A DNA stretch of 64,000 bases from Bradyrhizobium quebecense (GCF_013373795.3 NZ_CP088022.1:8315501-8379500); one strand, 5' to 3'; counted from the stretch's first letter, positions 18,757 through 27,421 are shown. Made by a program: numbers and translations. Notes: a model not told the origin generated them from the sequence alone.

Positions 18757-19158
18757 ATGCCGCCCGATCCCCTCAGTTCGACCTTCGCGGCGCTGGCCGA
18801 TCCGACCCGGCGCGCGATCCTGGCGCGGCTCGCGCTCGGAGAGACCTCGGTGATGGAGCTGGCAAAGCCGTTCGACATGAGTCTGCCGGCGATCTCAAAG
18901 CACCTGAAGGTGCTGGAGCATGCCGGGTTGATCTCGCGCGGGCGCGAGGCGCAGTGGCGGCCGTGCCGCATCGCGCCCGCGTCGTTCAAAGAGGTCGACG
19001 GCTGGCTCGGGAATTTCCGCCGCTTCTGGGACGAGAGCTTCAATCGCCTCGACGGCCTGCTCGAGGAGATGAAGGCGGAGGAGGCCGCGAAGGCCCCGCC
19101 GCGCAGCAACCGCAAAGTCAGAGTAAAGGAGAAGCAACGTGGACGCACGCGTGGATAA
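18757..19158 (+). CDS. ArsR-family regulator paired with an SRPBCC protein
   Basis: 133 residues, winged-helix ArsR type: 'FAALADPTRRAILARLALGE', recognition region 'FDMSLPAISKHLKVLEHAGLISRGREAQWRPC'. No Cys metal site is seen, as usual for the subgroup that regulates a downstream AHSA1/SRPBCC gene. It overlaps that gene by 20 bases, so the two are cotranscribed. Confidence 0.92.
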   Translation: MPPDPLSSTFAALADPTRRAILARLALGETSVMELAKPFDMSLPAISKHLKVLEHAGLISRGREAQWRPCRIAPASFKEVDGWLGNFRRFWDESFNRLDGLLEEMKAEEAAKAPPRSNRKVRVKEKQRGRTRG

Positions 19159-19630
19159 GACGCTGAGGATCACCACCCCGTCGGATTTCGAGTTCGCCAT
19201 GACGCGCCAGTTCGACGCGCCGCGGCGCTTCGTGTTCGACGCCATGACGAAGCCCGAATACGTCGTGCGTTGGCTCGGCTGCGAGCAGCTCACAATGCCG
19301 GTGTGCCAGATCGACCTGCGCGTCGGCGGCGCCTATCGGTTCGTGTTCCGGTCGTCCGACGGCGTCGAGCACACCCTCACCGGCACCTATCGCGAAGTGG
19401 TGCGCCCGGAGCGGCTGGCATTCGGCGAAACCTTTGCGATGCCGGGCTTCACCAGCGACGAATATCTGGTCACCTCGACCTTCGTCGAGGAGGGCGGCAC
19501 GACCACGCTGACGACGACGATCCGCCATCCCACCAAGGAGGCGCGTGACGGCCATCTCGATTCCGGCATCGACAAGGGCGTCGAGCCCGCCTACGACCGG
19601 CTCGCTGAGGTCGTGGCCGAGATGGCGTGA
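19139..19630 (+). CDS. SRPBCC (AHSA1-like) domain protein
   Basis: 163 residues from GTG 19139. START-like hydrophobic-cavity fold: 'FEFAMTRQFDAPRRFVFDAMTKPEYVVRWLG', 'VGGAYRFVFR', 'GTYREVVRPERLAF', 'TTLTTTIRHPTKEARDG'. These proteins bind small hydrophobic ligands; ligand unknown. The start lies within the end of the ArsR-like gene, the standard two-gene unit for this pair. Confidence 0.9.
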   Translation: MDARVDKTLRITTPSDFEFAMTRQFDAPRRFVFDAMTKPEYVVRWLGCEQLTMPVCQIDLRVGGAYRFVFRSSDGVEHTLTGTYREVVRPERLAFGETFAMPGFTSDEYLVTSTFVEEGGTTTLTTTIRHPTKEARDGHLDSGIDKGVEPAYDRLAEVVAEMA

Positions 19631-19645
19631 GCAGCCACGGCGCCG

Positions 19646-19735
19646 TCATTGCGAGGAGCAACGCGACGAAGCAATCCATCGTGCCGCACATGCGGAGGCA
19701 TGGATTGCTTCGCTCCATCCGGGCTACCGTTGGCC
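19646..19735. repeat. REP-like repeat (GTCATTGCGAGGAGC / GAAGCAATCCAT)
   Basis: 'GTCATTGCGAGGAGC' followed by 'GAAGCAATCCAT' and its inverted partner 'ATGGATTGCTTCGCTC'. A second copy is at 29057-29142. Located between convergent genes. Confidence 0.65.
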
Positions 19736-20701
19736 TTAGTATCCCCGCTCTCGGTCGACCAGGTTCTCCAGCGCGCCGCCGGCCTCGAAGCGCGCAATCT
19801 GCTGCGCGACATATTTCGAGATCTCGTCGGCGTCGGTATCGGCGGCGTTGTGCGGCGTCAGCACCACCTTCGGATGGCTCCAGAACGGGCTCGCCTCGGG
19901 CAGCGGCTCGGTCTCGTAGACGTCGAGCGAGGCGGCGCCCAGCGTGCCGTCGTCGAGCGCGCGCAAGATGTCTTCCTCGTTCTGCAGACCGCCGCGGCCG
20001 GCATTGATGATGACGGGCGCGCCGAGCGGGCTGTTACGGTTCAGTTTCGCAAACACGTCGCGGTTCAGCATGTGGCGGGTGTCCGGCGTCAGCGGCAGCA
20101 GGCAGACCAGGATGTTGGTCTCGCGCACGAACGCGTTCAGTCCCTCAGTGCCATGGTGGCAGGCGATGCCGTCGATCCGCTTCGCGCTGCGGCTCCAGCC
20201 GACGACGCGGAAGCCGAGCGCGCGCAGCGCGTGCGCCGAGGCCGCGCCGAGCGTGCCGAGCCCCATGATGCCGACCGTGATCGCGCCCGCCGCCCACTGA
20301 TATTTCGGCGCCCAGCGCCTCAATCGTTGCGACTCCCGCAGATAGAGCTCCTGGCGGTGATGCATCAACACATGCAGCACGACATATTCGGTCATGCGGT
20401 CGGTGAGATCGCCGACCGCTACCCGCACCAGCGGCACGTCGGGCAGCGAGCGGTCGGCCATCAGCGCGTCGACGCCGGCGCCGAGGTTGAAGATGACGCG
20501 CAGGTTCGTGAAGGCCGCGAGCTCGCCCGGCTTCGGCTTCCACACCGCGGCATAGTGCACCTCGGCGGGATCGAGCACGCGGTCCGGCAGCAGCACCACG
20601 CTGCGGTCCGGGCAGACGGTGTCGAACCGCGCCTTCCAGCGCGCCGACGACCAGTTTTCCGAGCCGCCATTGATCAGCAGCGCCAGTGTGCCCTTACCCA
20701 T
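19736..20701 (-). CDS. D-2-hydroxyacid dehydrogenase (glyoxylate/hydroxypyruvate reductase A type)
   Basis: 321 residues. NAD(P)-binding motif 'VGIMGLGTLGAASA', cofactor-specificity stretch 'VVGWSRSAKR' (Arg/Ser suggests NADPH), catalytic Arg in 'INAGRGG', Glu near 'DVYETEPLPEASPFW' and His in 'VVLTPHNAADT'. Closest in layout to GhrA, which reduces glyoxylate to glycolate. Monocistronic, opposite in direction to both neighbours. Confidence 0.9.
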   Translation of the reverse strand: MGKGTLALLINGGSENWSSARWKARFDTVCPDRSVVLLPDRVLDPAEVHYAAVWKPKPGELAAFTNLRVIFNLGAGVDALMADRSLPDVPLVRVAVGDLTDRMTEYVVLHVLMHHRQELYLRESQRLRRWAPKYQWAAGAITVGIMGLGTLGAASAHALRALGFRVVGWSRSAKRIDGIACHHGTEGLNAFVRETNILVCLLPLTPDTRHMLNRDVFAKLNRNSPLGAPVIINAGRGGLQNEEDILRALDDGTLGAASLDVYETEPLPEASPFWSHPKVVLTPHNAADTDADEISKYVAQQIARFEAGGALENLVDRERGY

Positions 20702-20790
20702 CCGGATATCTCCAATTTCAATGTGATATACATCACAGAACGGGCATGGCCCGCTCCCTAGTCTCCTGCCATCAACCGGGGAGAACTTCC

Positions 20791-21078
20791 ATGCGCAAGC
20801 TGATCCTGACCGCGGCTTTCATCGCGGCCGCCGCCACCACCGCGCACGCCGGCCAGAGCCGCGGTCTCGTGCTCGCAAATGCCGACACGCCCGCCCAGGC
20901 GCAACCGGCCGTTGCGCCCGCTCCGGCCGACGCCCAGCCGTCCTCGTCGCAGGGGCAGCCGGCAGAGCCTTCGAGGCAGCAAGCCTCGCGGCCAACGAAC
21001 AGGAGCCAGTCCAACCGCCGGGAGAGCGACGAAGCCAAGGCGCGCCGGATCGCCGCCCGCTACGGCGTCTACTGGTAG
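20791..21078 (+). CDS. Small secreted Pro/Ala/Gln-rich protein
   Basis: 95 residues: signal peptide 'MRKLILTAAFIAAAATTAHA' then a low-complexity Ala/Pro/Gln/Ser section and a basic end 'DEAKARRIAARYGVYW'. ATG 20791 is preceded by GGGGAGAA. No family recognised; likely periplasmic. Similar short exported proteins with 'RIAARYGVYW'-like ends are common in bradyrhizobia (from memory, unverified). Confidence 0.7.
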   Translation: MRKLILTAAFIAAAATTAHAGQSRGLVLANADTPAQAQPAVAPAPADAQPSSSQGQPAEPSRQQASRPTNRSQSNRRESDEAKARRIAARYGVYW

Positions 21079-21265
21079 TCGCAGCATGAACGTCGTGGTG
21101 ATCGCATGACGCGCCATCGCCACCGCCCAAGACGCAGTCGGTCGCGGCGCGCCATGAAGCGTCGGCCAATCCAGCGCCGATATCCGGAACTTAAATTTCT
21201 TTCGCTCCGCCTGTCGGCAGCGGGCATAATCGTTCGTTCTTGCAATGAACGGAGATGCCTTTTCG

Positions 21266-21634
21266 ATGCTGTATGCCATCCTCTGCTATCATGACGAAGA
21301 CATGGTCGGTTCCTGGAGCAAGGAACACGACGCCTCGGTCATGCAGAAATTGTCGGTCGTGCAGGACAAGCTCGCCAAGCAGGGCCGGCTCGGCCCGGTG
21401 GCGCGGCTGCTGCCGACCACCGCGGCGACCACGCTGCGCAAGGAAAACCCGCCGCTGGTGCTCGACGGCCCGTTCGCCGAAACCAAGGAGCAACTGCTCG
21501 GCTTCTATCTGGTCGAAGGCAAGAACCTCGACGAGGTGCTCGACATCGCGCGCGATCTCGGCGAGGCCAATCCCGGCGGCACCTATGAGATCCGCCCGGT
21601 CGGCTACTTCAATCAGGGGGGTACGAAGGCGTGA
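21266..21634 (+). CDS. YciI/DGPF-domain protein, ECF42 partner
   Basis: 122 residues of the YCII-related fold: 'MLYAILCYHDEDMVGSW', 'VARLLPTTAATTLRKE', 'LVLDGPFAETKEQLLGFYLVE', 'GGTYEIRPVGYF'. The DGPF motif is characteristic of proteins encoded beside ECF42 sigma factors; their biochemical role is unresolved. ATG 21266 is used because GGAG lies 11 bases upstream and the domain starts there. Its stop overlaps the sigma-factor start region. Confidence 0.9.
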   Translation: MLYAILCYHDEDMVGSWSKEHDASVMQKLSVVQDKLAKQGRLGPVARLLPTTAATTLRKENPPLVLDGPFAETKEQLLGFYLVEGKNLDEVLDIARDLGEANPGGTYEIRPVGYFNQGGTKA

Positions 21635-21636
21635 GC

Positions 21637-22908
21637 ATGACCGACACCGCCTGGATCGATGCCGCGCTGACGTCGGCGCGTCCCCAGGCGGTTGGCGCAC
21701 TGCTGCGCTACTTCCGCAATCTCGATACCGCCGAGGAAGCCTTCCAGAACGCCTGCCTGCGGGCGCTGAAGAGCTGGCCGCAGAACGGCCCGCCGCGCGA
21801 TCCCGCGGCGTGGCTGATCATGGTCGGCCGCAATGTCGCGATCGACGACATCAGGCGCAGCAAGAAGCAGGAGGCGTTGCCCGACGACGACCAGGCGATC
21901 TCCGACCTCGGCGATGCCGAGGAAGAGCTCGCCGAGCGGCTCGACGGCTCGCATTACCGCGACGATATCCTGCGGCTGCTGTTCATCTGCTGCCACAAGG
22001 ATCTGCCGGCGACGCAGCAGATCGCGCTCGCGCTGCGCATCGTCTCCGGCCTGTCGGTGAAGCAGATCGCGCGCGCCTTCCTGGTCTCGGAAGCCGCGAT
22101 GGAGCAGCGCATCACGCGGGCCAAGACGCGTGTCGCCGACGCCAATGTGCCGTTCGAGACGCCGGGCGCGGTCGAGCGCAGCGAGCGGCTCGTCTCGGTC
22201 GCCGCGATGATCTATTTGATCTTCAACGAGGGCTATTCGGCGAGCGGTGATACCGCTCAAATCCGCTCGCCGCTGTGCGAAGAGGCGATTCGCCTCGCCC
22301 GCCTGCTGCTGCGGCTGTTCCAGAGCGAGCCGGAGATCATGGGGCTGACGGCGCTGCTGCTGTTGCAGCATGCCCGCGCCGCCGCGCGGTTCGACGCCGA
22401 CGGCCAGGTGATCCTGCTCGACGACCAGGACCGCAGCCTATGGAACCAGAAGCTGATCGCCGAGGGACTGGCGCTGATCGACAAGGCGATGCGCCATCGC
22501 CGCAGCGGGCCCTATCAGGTGCAGGCCGCGATCGCCGCGCTCCATGCCCGCGCGGAAAAGCCCGAGGATACCGACTGGACCCAGATCGACCTGCTCTACG
22601 GCGCGCTCGAGATTATGCAGCCGTCGCCGGTGATCACGCTCAACCGCGCCGTTGCGGTCTCCAAGGTGAAGGGGCCGGAAGCCGCACTCGATATGATCGA
22701 GCCCTTAGCCCCGCGGCTTTCCAATTACTTCCATTATTTCGGCGTGCGCGGCGCCTTCCTGATGCAGCTCGGCCGCAACGAGGAGGCCCGCGTCACCTTC
22801 GACCGCGCCATCGCGCTCGCCAACACCACCGCCGAAGCCGCCCATATCCGCATGCATATCGACCGCCTGATGCGCGACAGCCAGCCGCGCAATGTGAAGG
22901 CGAAGTAG
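21637..22908 (+). CDS. ECF42-type RNA polymerase sigma factor with C-terminal TPR-like extension
   Basis: 423 residues. Sigma region 2 ('ALLRYFRNLDTAEEAFQNACLRALKSW', 'DPAAWLIMVGRNVAIDDIRRSKK') and region 4 ('LALRIVSGLSVKQIARAFLVSEAAMEQRITRAK') are followed by a ~200-residue extension with helical repeats ('GALEIMQPSPVITLNRAVAVSKVKGPEAAL'), diagnostic of ECF42, which uses the extension instead of an anti-sigma factor. GTG 21631 is an alternative start that would overlap the partner's stop. Confidence 0.92.
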   Translation: MTDTAWIDAALTSARPQAVGALLRYFRNLDTAEEAFQNACLRALKSWPQNGPPRDPAAWLIMVGRNVAIDDIRRSKKQEALPDDDQAISDLGDAEEELAERLDGSHYRDDILRLLFICCHKDLPATQQIALALRIVSGLSVKQIARAFLVSEAAMEQRITRAKTRVADANVPFETPGAVERSERLVSVAAMIYLIFNEGYSASGDTAQIRSPLCEEAIRLARLLLRLFQSEPEIMGLTALLLLQHARAAARFDADGQVILLDDQDRSLWNQKLIAEGLALIDKAMRHRRSGPYQVQAAIAALHARAEKPEDTDWTQIDLLYGALEIMQPSPVITLNRAVAVSKVKGPEAALDMIEPLAPRLSNYFHYFGVRGAFLMQLGRNEEARVTFDRAIALANTTAEAAHIRMHIDRLMRDSQPRNVKAK

Positions 22909-22961
22909 CGGTCGCTGGTCGTGCCTCGTTCGAGTGCACGTTGAGAAACTTCCCGTGTGGC

Positions 22962-23135
22962 ACCCCTCTCCCTAACCCTCTCCCACAAGGGGAGAGGGAA
23001 CCCCTCCGCCGGTGGCTTACTCACGTCGGATTATCAAGCGCTGAAATTTTGTGAACGAGCGCAAGTGAGGTGAGCACGCTGGTCAGGCTCCCTCCCCCCT
23101 TGCGGGGGAGGGCGGGGAGAGGGGTAAGCCCCGGG
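22962..23135. repeat. CTCTCCC-type palindromic repeats
   Basis: Two hairpins: 'CCCTCTCCCACAAGGGGAGAGGG' (near 22977) and 'CCTCCCCCCTTGCGGGGGAGG' (near 23091). Dispersed intergenic elements; no gene. Confidence 0.6.
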
Positions 23136-23255
23136 CGAGATGATCAATGTGTGCGTCGCTCTCCGCTTCTCAAAAAATCTTCACCGTCCTTGTCGGCCCC
23201 GCGCTCCTCCGTTCGTCATGGAGGCAGAGCATCACCAAGCCTTACGGAGCCCGCT

Positions 23256-23666
23256 ATGCCGACGATCGTCGACACCGAAGTCTCAAAGCCCGCCCGCATC
23301 ACCGGCCGCGTCATGAGCGGCGTGGTTATCCTTTTCCTGCTGTTCGATGGCGCGATCAAGCTGCTGCCATTGCCTGTCGTCACCGAGACCATGGACAAGA
23401 TGGGCTTTGGCGCCAGCGATACGCTGGCGCGCAGCCTCGGCATCATCACCATCGTCTGCACGCTGCTGTACTCGGTGCCGCCGACCTCGATCCTCGGCGC
23501 GATCCTGCTCACCGGCTATCTCGGCGGTGCGATCGCGTCCCATGTGCGGATCGGCAGCCCGCTGTTCAGCCACACGCTGTTCGGGCTCTATCTCGGCCTG
23601 ATGGTGTGGGGCGGGCTCTATCTGCGCGATGGCAATCTGCGCGCGCTGCTTCCGTTTCGCCGCTGA
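23256..23666 (+). CDS. DoxX-like membrane protein
   Basis: 136 residues with four membrane segments: 'VMSGVVILFLLFDGAIKLL', 'LGIITIVCTLLYSVPPTSIL', 'GAILLTGYLGGAIASHV', 'HTLFGLYLGLMVWGGLYL'. 'FDGAIKLLPLPVV' and 'GAIASHVRIGSPLF' are typical of the DoxX-like group. ATG 23256 has ACGGAGC upstream. Inner membrane; function unknown. Followed by an SRPBCC gene 34 bases downstream. Confidence 0.85.
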   Translation: MPTIVDTEVSKPARITGRVMSGVVILFLLFDGAIKLLPLPVVTETMDKMGFGASDTLARSLGIITIVCTLLYSVPPTSILGAILLTGYLGGAIASHVRIGSPLFSHTLFGLYLGLMVWGGLYLRDGNLRALLPFRR

Positions 23667-23700
23667 GCTATCCTCTTCATTCATCGACCTGGAGACCATC

Positions 23701-24237
23701 ATGTTCGAGACCATTGCCATCATCGCTGTCATCCTCGCGGTCGCGATTGCCGTCATCCTCGTCCTCGCGGCGACCAAGCCGAGCACATTCCGCGTCACGC
23801 GTGCGACCAGCATCAATGCGCCGGCGGAACGGATCTTTCCATTGATCGACGATTTCCGGCAGTGGACGGTTTGGTCGCCCTACGAGAATCGGGATCCGGC
23901 CATGAAGCGCACCTATGACGGCGCCGGGCGCGGGCAGGGGGCGATCTATGCCTGGGACGGCAATAAGAATGTCGGCACCGGCCGCATGGAGATCCTGCAA
24001 TCGTCCGCGCCGTCGAAGATCGTCATCAAGCTCGACTTCCTCAAACCGTTCGAGGGCCACAACACCGCCGAGTTCACAATGCTGCCGCAGGGAGATGCGA
24101 CCAGCGTCACATGGACCATGTATGGTCCGGCCGTCTTCATGTCGAAGGTGATGCAGGTGTTCATGAACCTGGATCACATGATCGGCAAGGATTTCGAGGT
24201 CGGTCTCGCCAATCTGAAGAAGCTGATTGAAAGATAG
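23701..24237 (+). CDS. Membrane-anchored SRPBCC domain protein
   Basis: 178 residues. One N-terminal membrane helix ('TIAIIAVILAVAIAVILVLAAT') then a START-like domain ('SINAPAERIFPLIDDFRQWTVWSPYENRD', 'WTMYGPAVFMSKVMQVF', 'KDFEVGLANLKKLIE'). Start ATG 23701 with GGAGACC upstream. Function unknown; probably cotranscribed with the DoxX-like gene. Confidence 0.88.
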   Translation: MFETIAIIAVILAVAIAVILVLAATKPSTFRVTRATSINAPAERIFPLIDDFRQWTVWSPYENRDPAMKRTYDGAGRGQGAIYAWDGNKNVGTGRMEILQSSAPSKIVIKLDFLKPFEGHNTAEFTMLPQGDATSVTWTMYGPAVFMSKVMQVFMNLDHMIGKDFEVGLANLKKLIER

Positions 24238-24239
24238 AG

Positions 24240-24298
24240 AGCGTTTTCGAGCGAAGTGGTTACCGGTTCGCGTGAAGAAAACGCGTCAAAACGAGAAT
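24240..24298. repeat. Dispersed palindromic intergenic repeat
   Basis: 'GCGTTTTCGAGCGAAGTGG', 'CCGGTTCGCGTGAAGAAAACGC': same family as 4259-4321, again immediately after a stop codon. Confidence 0.6.
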
Positions 24299-24316
24299 CT
24301 ACCCAGGGAGCATGTG

Positions 24317-24727
24317 ATGCAGGTCAACCCCTATCTCTCCTACGACGGCAATTGCGGCGCCGCGCTGAACTTCTACCAGAAGGTACTCGGTGCGCGGATC
24401 GAGGAAACCTATCCCTACGGCGAGGGCAATCCGGAGATGCAGACGCCGCCCGGCTGGAAGGACAAGATCATGCACGCCAGGGTCTCGATCGACGGCGAGA
24501 TCATCATGGCCTCCGACGCCCCGCCCGGCCACTTCCAGAAGCCGCAGGGGTTTCACGTCTCGCTGCAGGTCGAGGATCCCACGGAGGGCGCGAGCCGCTT
24601 CAAGGCGCTGTCCGAAGGCGGCACGGTCACCATGCCGTTCGGCAAGACCTTCTTCTCCAACGGTTTCGGCATGTGCGTCGATCAGTTCGGCATCCCCTGG
24701 ATGGTGAACTGCCCGCAGCAGATGTAG
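24317..24727 (+). CDS. VOC-family protein (PhnB/glyoxalase-like)
   Basis: 136 residues, two beta-alpha-beta-beta-beta halves: 'NPYLSYDGNCGAALNFYQKVLGARI', 'HARVSIDGEIIMASD', 'GFHVSLQVEDPTEGASRF', 'FGMCVDQFGIPWMVN'. PhnB-like members lack proven activity. ATG 24317 follows a GGGAG site. Confidence 0.9.
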   Translation: MQVNPYLSYDGNCGAALNFYQKVLGARIEETYPYGEGNPEMQTPPGWKDKIMHARVSIDGEIIMASDAPPGHFQKPQGFHVSLQVEDPTEGASRFKALSEGGTVTMPFGKTFFSNGFGMCVDQFGIPWMVNCPQQM

Positions 24728-24744
24728 GCCGCAAGCGACCCGGT

Positions 24745-24905
24745 CGGGACCGTCATCCTGAGGTGGCCGCTTCTTCCGCGGCCCTCGAAGGATCGACGGC
24801 CCGGCTGGTGGCCGCGCATCCTTCGAGGCTCGCCCAGCAGCGCAATTGCGCCGCAAGGCTCGCACCTCCAGCGACAATGGCGCAGCCATTGCGCGGGGAT
24901 GACGG
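24745..24905. repeat. REP-like repeat (CCTTCGAGG type)
   Basis: 'GTCATCCTGAGG', 'CCTCGAAGGAT', 'GCATCCTTCGAGGC', 'CAATGGCGCAGCCATTG', 'GGGATGACG': an imperfect long palindrome. Relatives at 28015-28150 and 29180-29245. Confidence 0.6.
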
Positions 24906-24920
24906 GACGGAGAGAGCGCT

Positions 24921-25376
24921 TCACCTGCACCGCGGATAGATCGCCACGAGCTCGCGGCCGCGCAGCAGCAGCAGGCGTGAGGTCAGGCCGCCGCGGCGCA
25001 CGATCCAGCCGCGTACCGGCGCCGGATAGGCCTCCAGCACCGCCTCGGATGCTTCCGGCTCCGCAAAGGTTCGGCCGCGCCGGTCGATCGAGCGCGCGGC
25101 GTGGAAGCCGAGCACGGCACGCCGCGTCACGCAGATACGGTCGCCCGGCACCATCGAGAGCACCAGCGTGCAGGCCGACAGGCACGGCCCGTCGATCACC
25201 ACGCGCTCTCCTGACTCGCGCACTTTGTCGAACAGTTCGATGAACGGGCCGACCTGCCCGCCGGGGCTGGCGAGGATGCGGACGTCGGCCTGTGCGCCGG
25301 AGACACCGGCAAGCAGCGCTGCCATCCCCAAGATCGTCGAGATCGTCGACATCTTCCAGATCGCACCGATGCGCAT
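24921..25376 (-). CDS. Exported ClpP/crotonase-like hypothetical protein
   Basis: About 151 residues from ATG 25376. Signal peptide 'MRIGAIWKMSTISTILGMAA' plus 'LLAGVSGAQA'. The mature part 'ILASPGGQVGPFIELFDKVR', 'VVIDGPCLSACTLVLSMVPG', 'RAVLGFHAAR' resembles the periplasmic ClpP-fold group (COG3904-like) with a Ser in the 'CLSAC' elbow and a possible His in 'GFHAA'. Protease activity is not shown. Convergent with nothing; adjacent to cobT in the same direction with a 76-base gap. Confidence 0.75.
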   Translation of the reverse strand: MRIGAIWKMSTISTILGMAALLAGVSGAQADVRILASPGGQVGPFIELFDKVRESGERVVIDGPCLSACTLVLSMVPGDRICVTRRAVLGFHAARSIDRRGRTFAEPEASEAVLEAYPAPVRGWIVRRGGLTSRLLLLRGRELVAIYPRCR

Positions 25377-25452
25377 GCGGCGGTTCCTTCCGTTAGCGTC
25401 GCTCCGGCTGGCGCCATGCTCCAGTTTGGCCAGCGCATGCGGCGACAGTTTG

Positions 25453-26466
25453 TCAGCCCGCGCCGGAGACGCCGGCCTCGGCAAAGGTCGCCATGCCGCT
25501 ATGACAGGCGAGCGCCGCGCGCAGCAGCAGGATCGCAACCCCTGCGCCGGAGGCTTCGCCGAGCCGCATCTCGAGATCGAGCAGGGGCGCGAGCTGCAGT
25601 TCGCGCAGCAGCTGGCGATGGCCGAGCTCGGCCGAGACATGGCCGGCGCGGCAATGCGCGAGGCTATCAGGCGCAAGCCGCGCCAGCGGCAGCACCGCCG
25701 ATGTCGCGACGAAGCCGTCGAGCAGCACCGGGATCGATCGTGCCCGCGCTGCCAGCACGGCGCCTGCGATGGCCGCGAGCTCGCGGCCGCCGAGCGCGAC
25801 GGCGACGGCGAGGGGATCGTCGAGCAGGCTGCGATGCAGCTTCAGCGCGGTATCGATCACGGTGCGCTTGCGCAGCAGGCCGGCATCGTCGACGCCGGTG
25901 CCGCGGCCGGCCCAGCGCGCGCCGCGCCCGCCCATCAATGCCGCGCACAGCGTGGCGGCGACCGTGGTGTTGGCGATGCCCATCTCGCCGACCACGAGCA
26001 AATCGCATCGCTCCGGCACCGTGCGCCAGCCGGTGTCGAAGGCGACGAGGAAATCGGCGCCGTCCATCGCCGGCGCCATCGTGAAATCGCGGGTCGGACG
26101 TGCGAGCTCGAGCGGCTCGACGCGCAGCTCGGCACCGGCAAGCCTGGCGATCTGGTTGATCGCGGCGCCCCCCGCGGCGAAATTCGCCACCATCTGCGCG
26201 GTGACTTCAGAGGGAAAGGCGGAGACGCCGCGCTCGGCGATGCCGTGATTGCCGGCGAACACGGCGATCGTGACCTGGTCGAGGCGGGGGATCTCGCGCC
26301 GCTGCCAGCGCGCGAGCCAGATCGCAACCTCTTCCAGCCGGCCGAGGCTGCCCGGCGGCTTGGTCAGGTTCTGCTGGCGCAGCGTGGCGGCCGCGGCGCT
26401 CGCCGCGTCGCCGTCGGGCAGGTCGCGACAAAAGCTGCGGATGTCGTCTAGAGTACTGAACTGCAT
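25453..26466 (-). CDS. cobT: Nicotinate-nucleotide-dimethylbenzimidazole phosphoribosyltransferase
   Basis: 337 residues from ATG 26466 ('MQFSTLDDIRSFC'). Makes alpha-ribazole phosphate for the lower ligand of cobalamin. Family motifs: 'TKPPGSLGRLEEVAIWLA', 'VFAGNHGIAERGVSAFPSEVTAQMV', 'GEMGIANTT', 'RGTGVDDAGL', 'DGFVATSAVL', and 'GHVSAELGHRQLL'. Divergent from cobS, which acts in the next step. Confidence 0.96.
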   Translation of the reverse strand: MQFSTLDDIRSFCRDLPDGDAASAAAATLRQQNLTKPPGSLGRLEEVAIWLARWQRREIPRLDQVTIAVFAGNHGIAERGVSAFPSEVTAQMVANFAAGGAAINQIARLAGAELRVEPLELARPTRDFTMAPAMDGADFLVAFDTGWRTVPERCDLLVVGEMGIANTTVAATLCAALMGGRGARWAGRGTGVDDAGLLRKRTVIDTALKLHRSLLDDPLAVAVALGGRELAAIAGAVLAARARSIPVLLDGFVATSAVLPLARLAPDSLAHCRAGHVSAELGHRQLLRELQLAPLLDLEMRLGEASGAGVAILLLRAALACHSGMATFAEAGVSGAG

Positions 26467-26498
26467 GCGATTCCCTCGTCGAGCGGGCCGCAAACTAA

Positions 26499-26576
26499 AG
26501 CATGTTCCGGAGCGCTGTGAAGCGGTTTTCCCGCGCGACAAACGCGTAGCGCTTGCGCGGAGATCATGCCCTAACA
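26499..26576. repeat. Dispersed palindromic repeat between cobT and cobS
   Basis: 'GCATGTTCCGGAGC', 'GAAGCGGTTTTCCC', 'GCGGAGATCATGCC': a diverged relative of the copy at 11447, here with an inserted 'CAAACGCGTAGCGCTTGCG' hairpin. No cobalamin riboswitch consensus was recognised in this divergent promoter region. Confidence 0.55.
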
Positions 26577-26661
26577 GGAGGCTGAAGCGCGGTGACGATC
26601 CAACCTGACCTCATCGCGTTTTAGAACAATTTTGAAGGCCAGGACTTTGAATACCAAGACC

Positions 26662-27414
26662 ATGCGTGACTTGCTCGACGATCTCAGGACCGCCATCGCC
26701 TTTCTGACCCGGCTGCCGATGCCGCATCCGGACGGCGCGCGGCCGGAGGGCTTTGCCCGGGCGCAGCGGCTGTTTCCCCTGGTCGGGGCTGGCATCGGGG
26801 CGGCGATCGGCCTGTTCTGCCTGCTGCTGCGGACGATCGGCGTGCCGGATCTCGCCGCGGCGGCGCTGGCGCTCGGCGGCGGCGCGCTGTTGACCGGCGC
26901 GCTGCACGAGGACGGGCTCGCCGATGTCGCCGACGGGTTCGGCGGCGGCCGCGATGTAGCGGCCAAGCTCGAGATCATGCGCGACAGCCGGCTCGGCACC
27001 TATGGCGCGCTGGCGCTGGTGGTGAGCTTTGCCACCAGGCTTGCGGCGTTGGCGGCGCTTCCCAACGGCATGGTGGTGCAGAGCCTGATCGCCGCGCATG
27101 CGCTCGGCCGCGGCGTGTTGCCGTGGATCGCGATCAGCCTGCCTTACGCGCGCAAGGATGGGCTCGCGGCCAATGCCGGCCGGCCCGATGGCACGATTGC
27201 GGTGGTCGCAGCCGGCATCGCGCTGGTGATCGCCCTCCTCGCTCTGCCCTTCGGCAGCGCGCTGCTGGCGGCGATCGCGGCCGGCGCGAGCGCATTGATC
27301 ATGGCGCTGCTGGCAAAGCGGCAGATCGGCGGCCAGACCGGCGACGTGCTTGGCGGGGCAGAGCAGGTTGCGGAGACCGCGATCCTGGTGCTGCTCGCGG
27401 CGCGATTCGGGTGA
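26662..27414 (+). CDS. cobS: Adenosylcobinamide-GDP ribazoletransferase (cobalamin synthase)
   Basis: 250 residues, integral membrane enzyme joining adenosylcobinamide-GDP and alpha-ribazole (phosphate). Conserved 'FLTRLPMPHPDGA', 'LHEDGLADVADGFGGGRD' (Asp-rich active site) and 'RDSRLGTYGALALV', with several hydrophobic helices. The start is uncertain: ATG 26662 is used, but in-frame TTGs at 26647 and 26632 are possible; none has a strong ribosome site. Confidence 0.94.
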   Translation: MRDLLDDLRTAIAFLTRLPMPHPDGARPEGFARAQRLFPLVGAGIGAAIGLFCLLLRTIGVPDLAAAALALGGGALLTGALHEDGLADVADGFGGGRDVAAKLEIMRDSRLGTYGALALVVSFATRLAALAALPNGMVVQSLIAAHALGRGVLPWIAISLPYARKDGLAANAGRPDGTIAVVAAGIALVIALLALPFGSALLAAIAAGASALIMALLAKRQIGGQTGDVLGGAEQVAETAILVLLAARFG

Positions 27415-27421
27415 GCGAAAC

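Noticed and set aside
26467..26661. Cobalamin riboswitch between cobT and cobS
   Set aside because: Only a known dispersed repeat is visible; no B12-box consensus was recognised.
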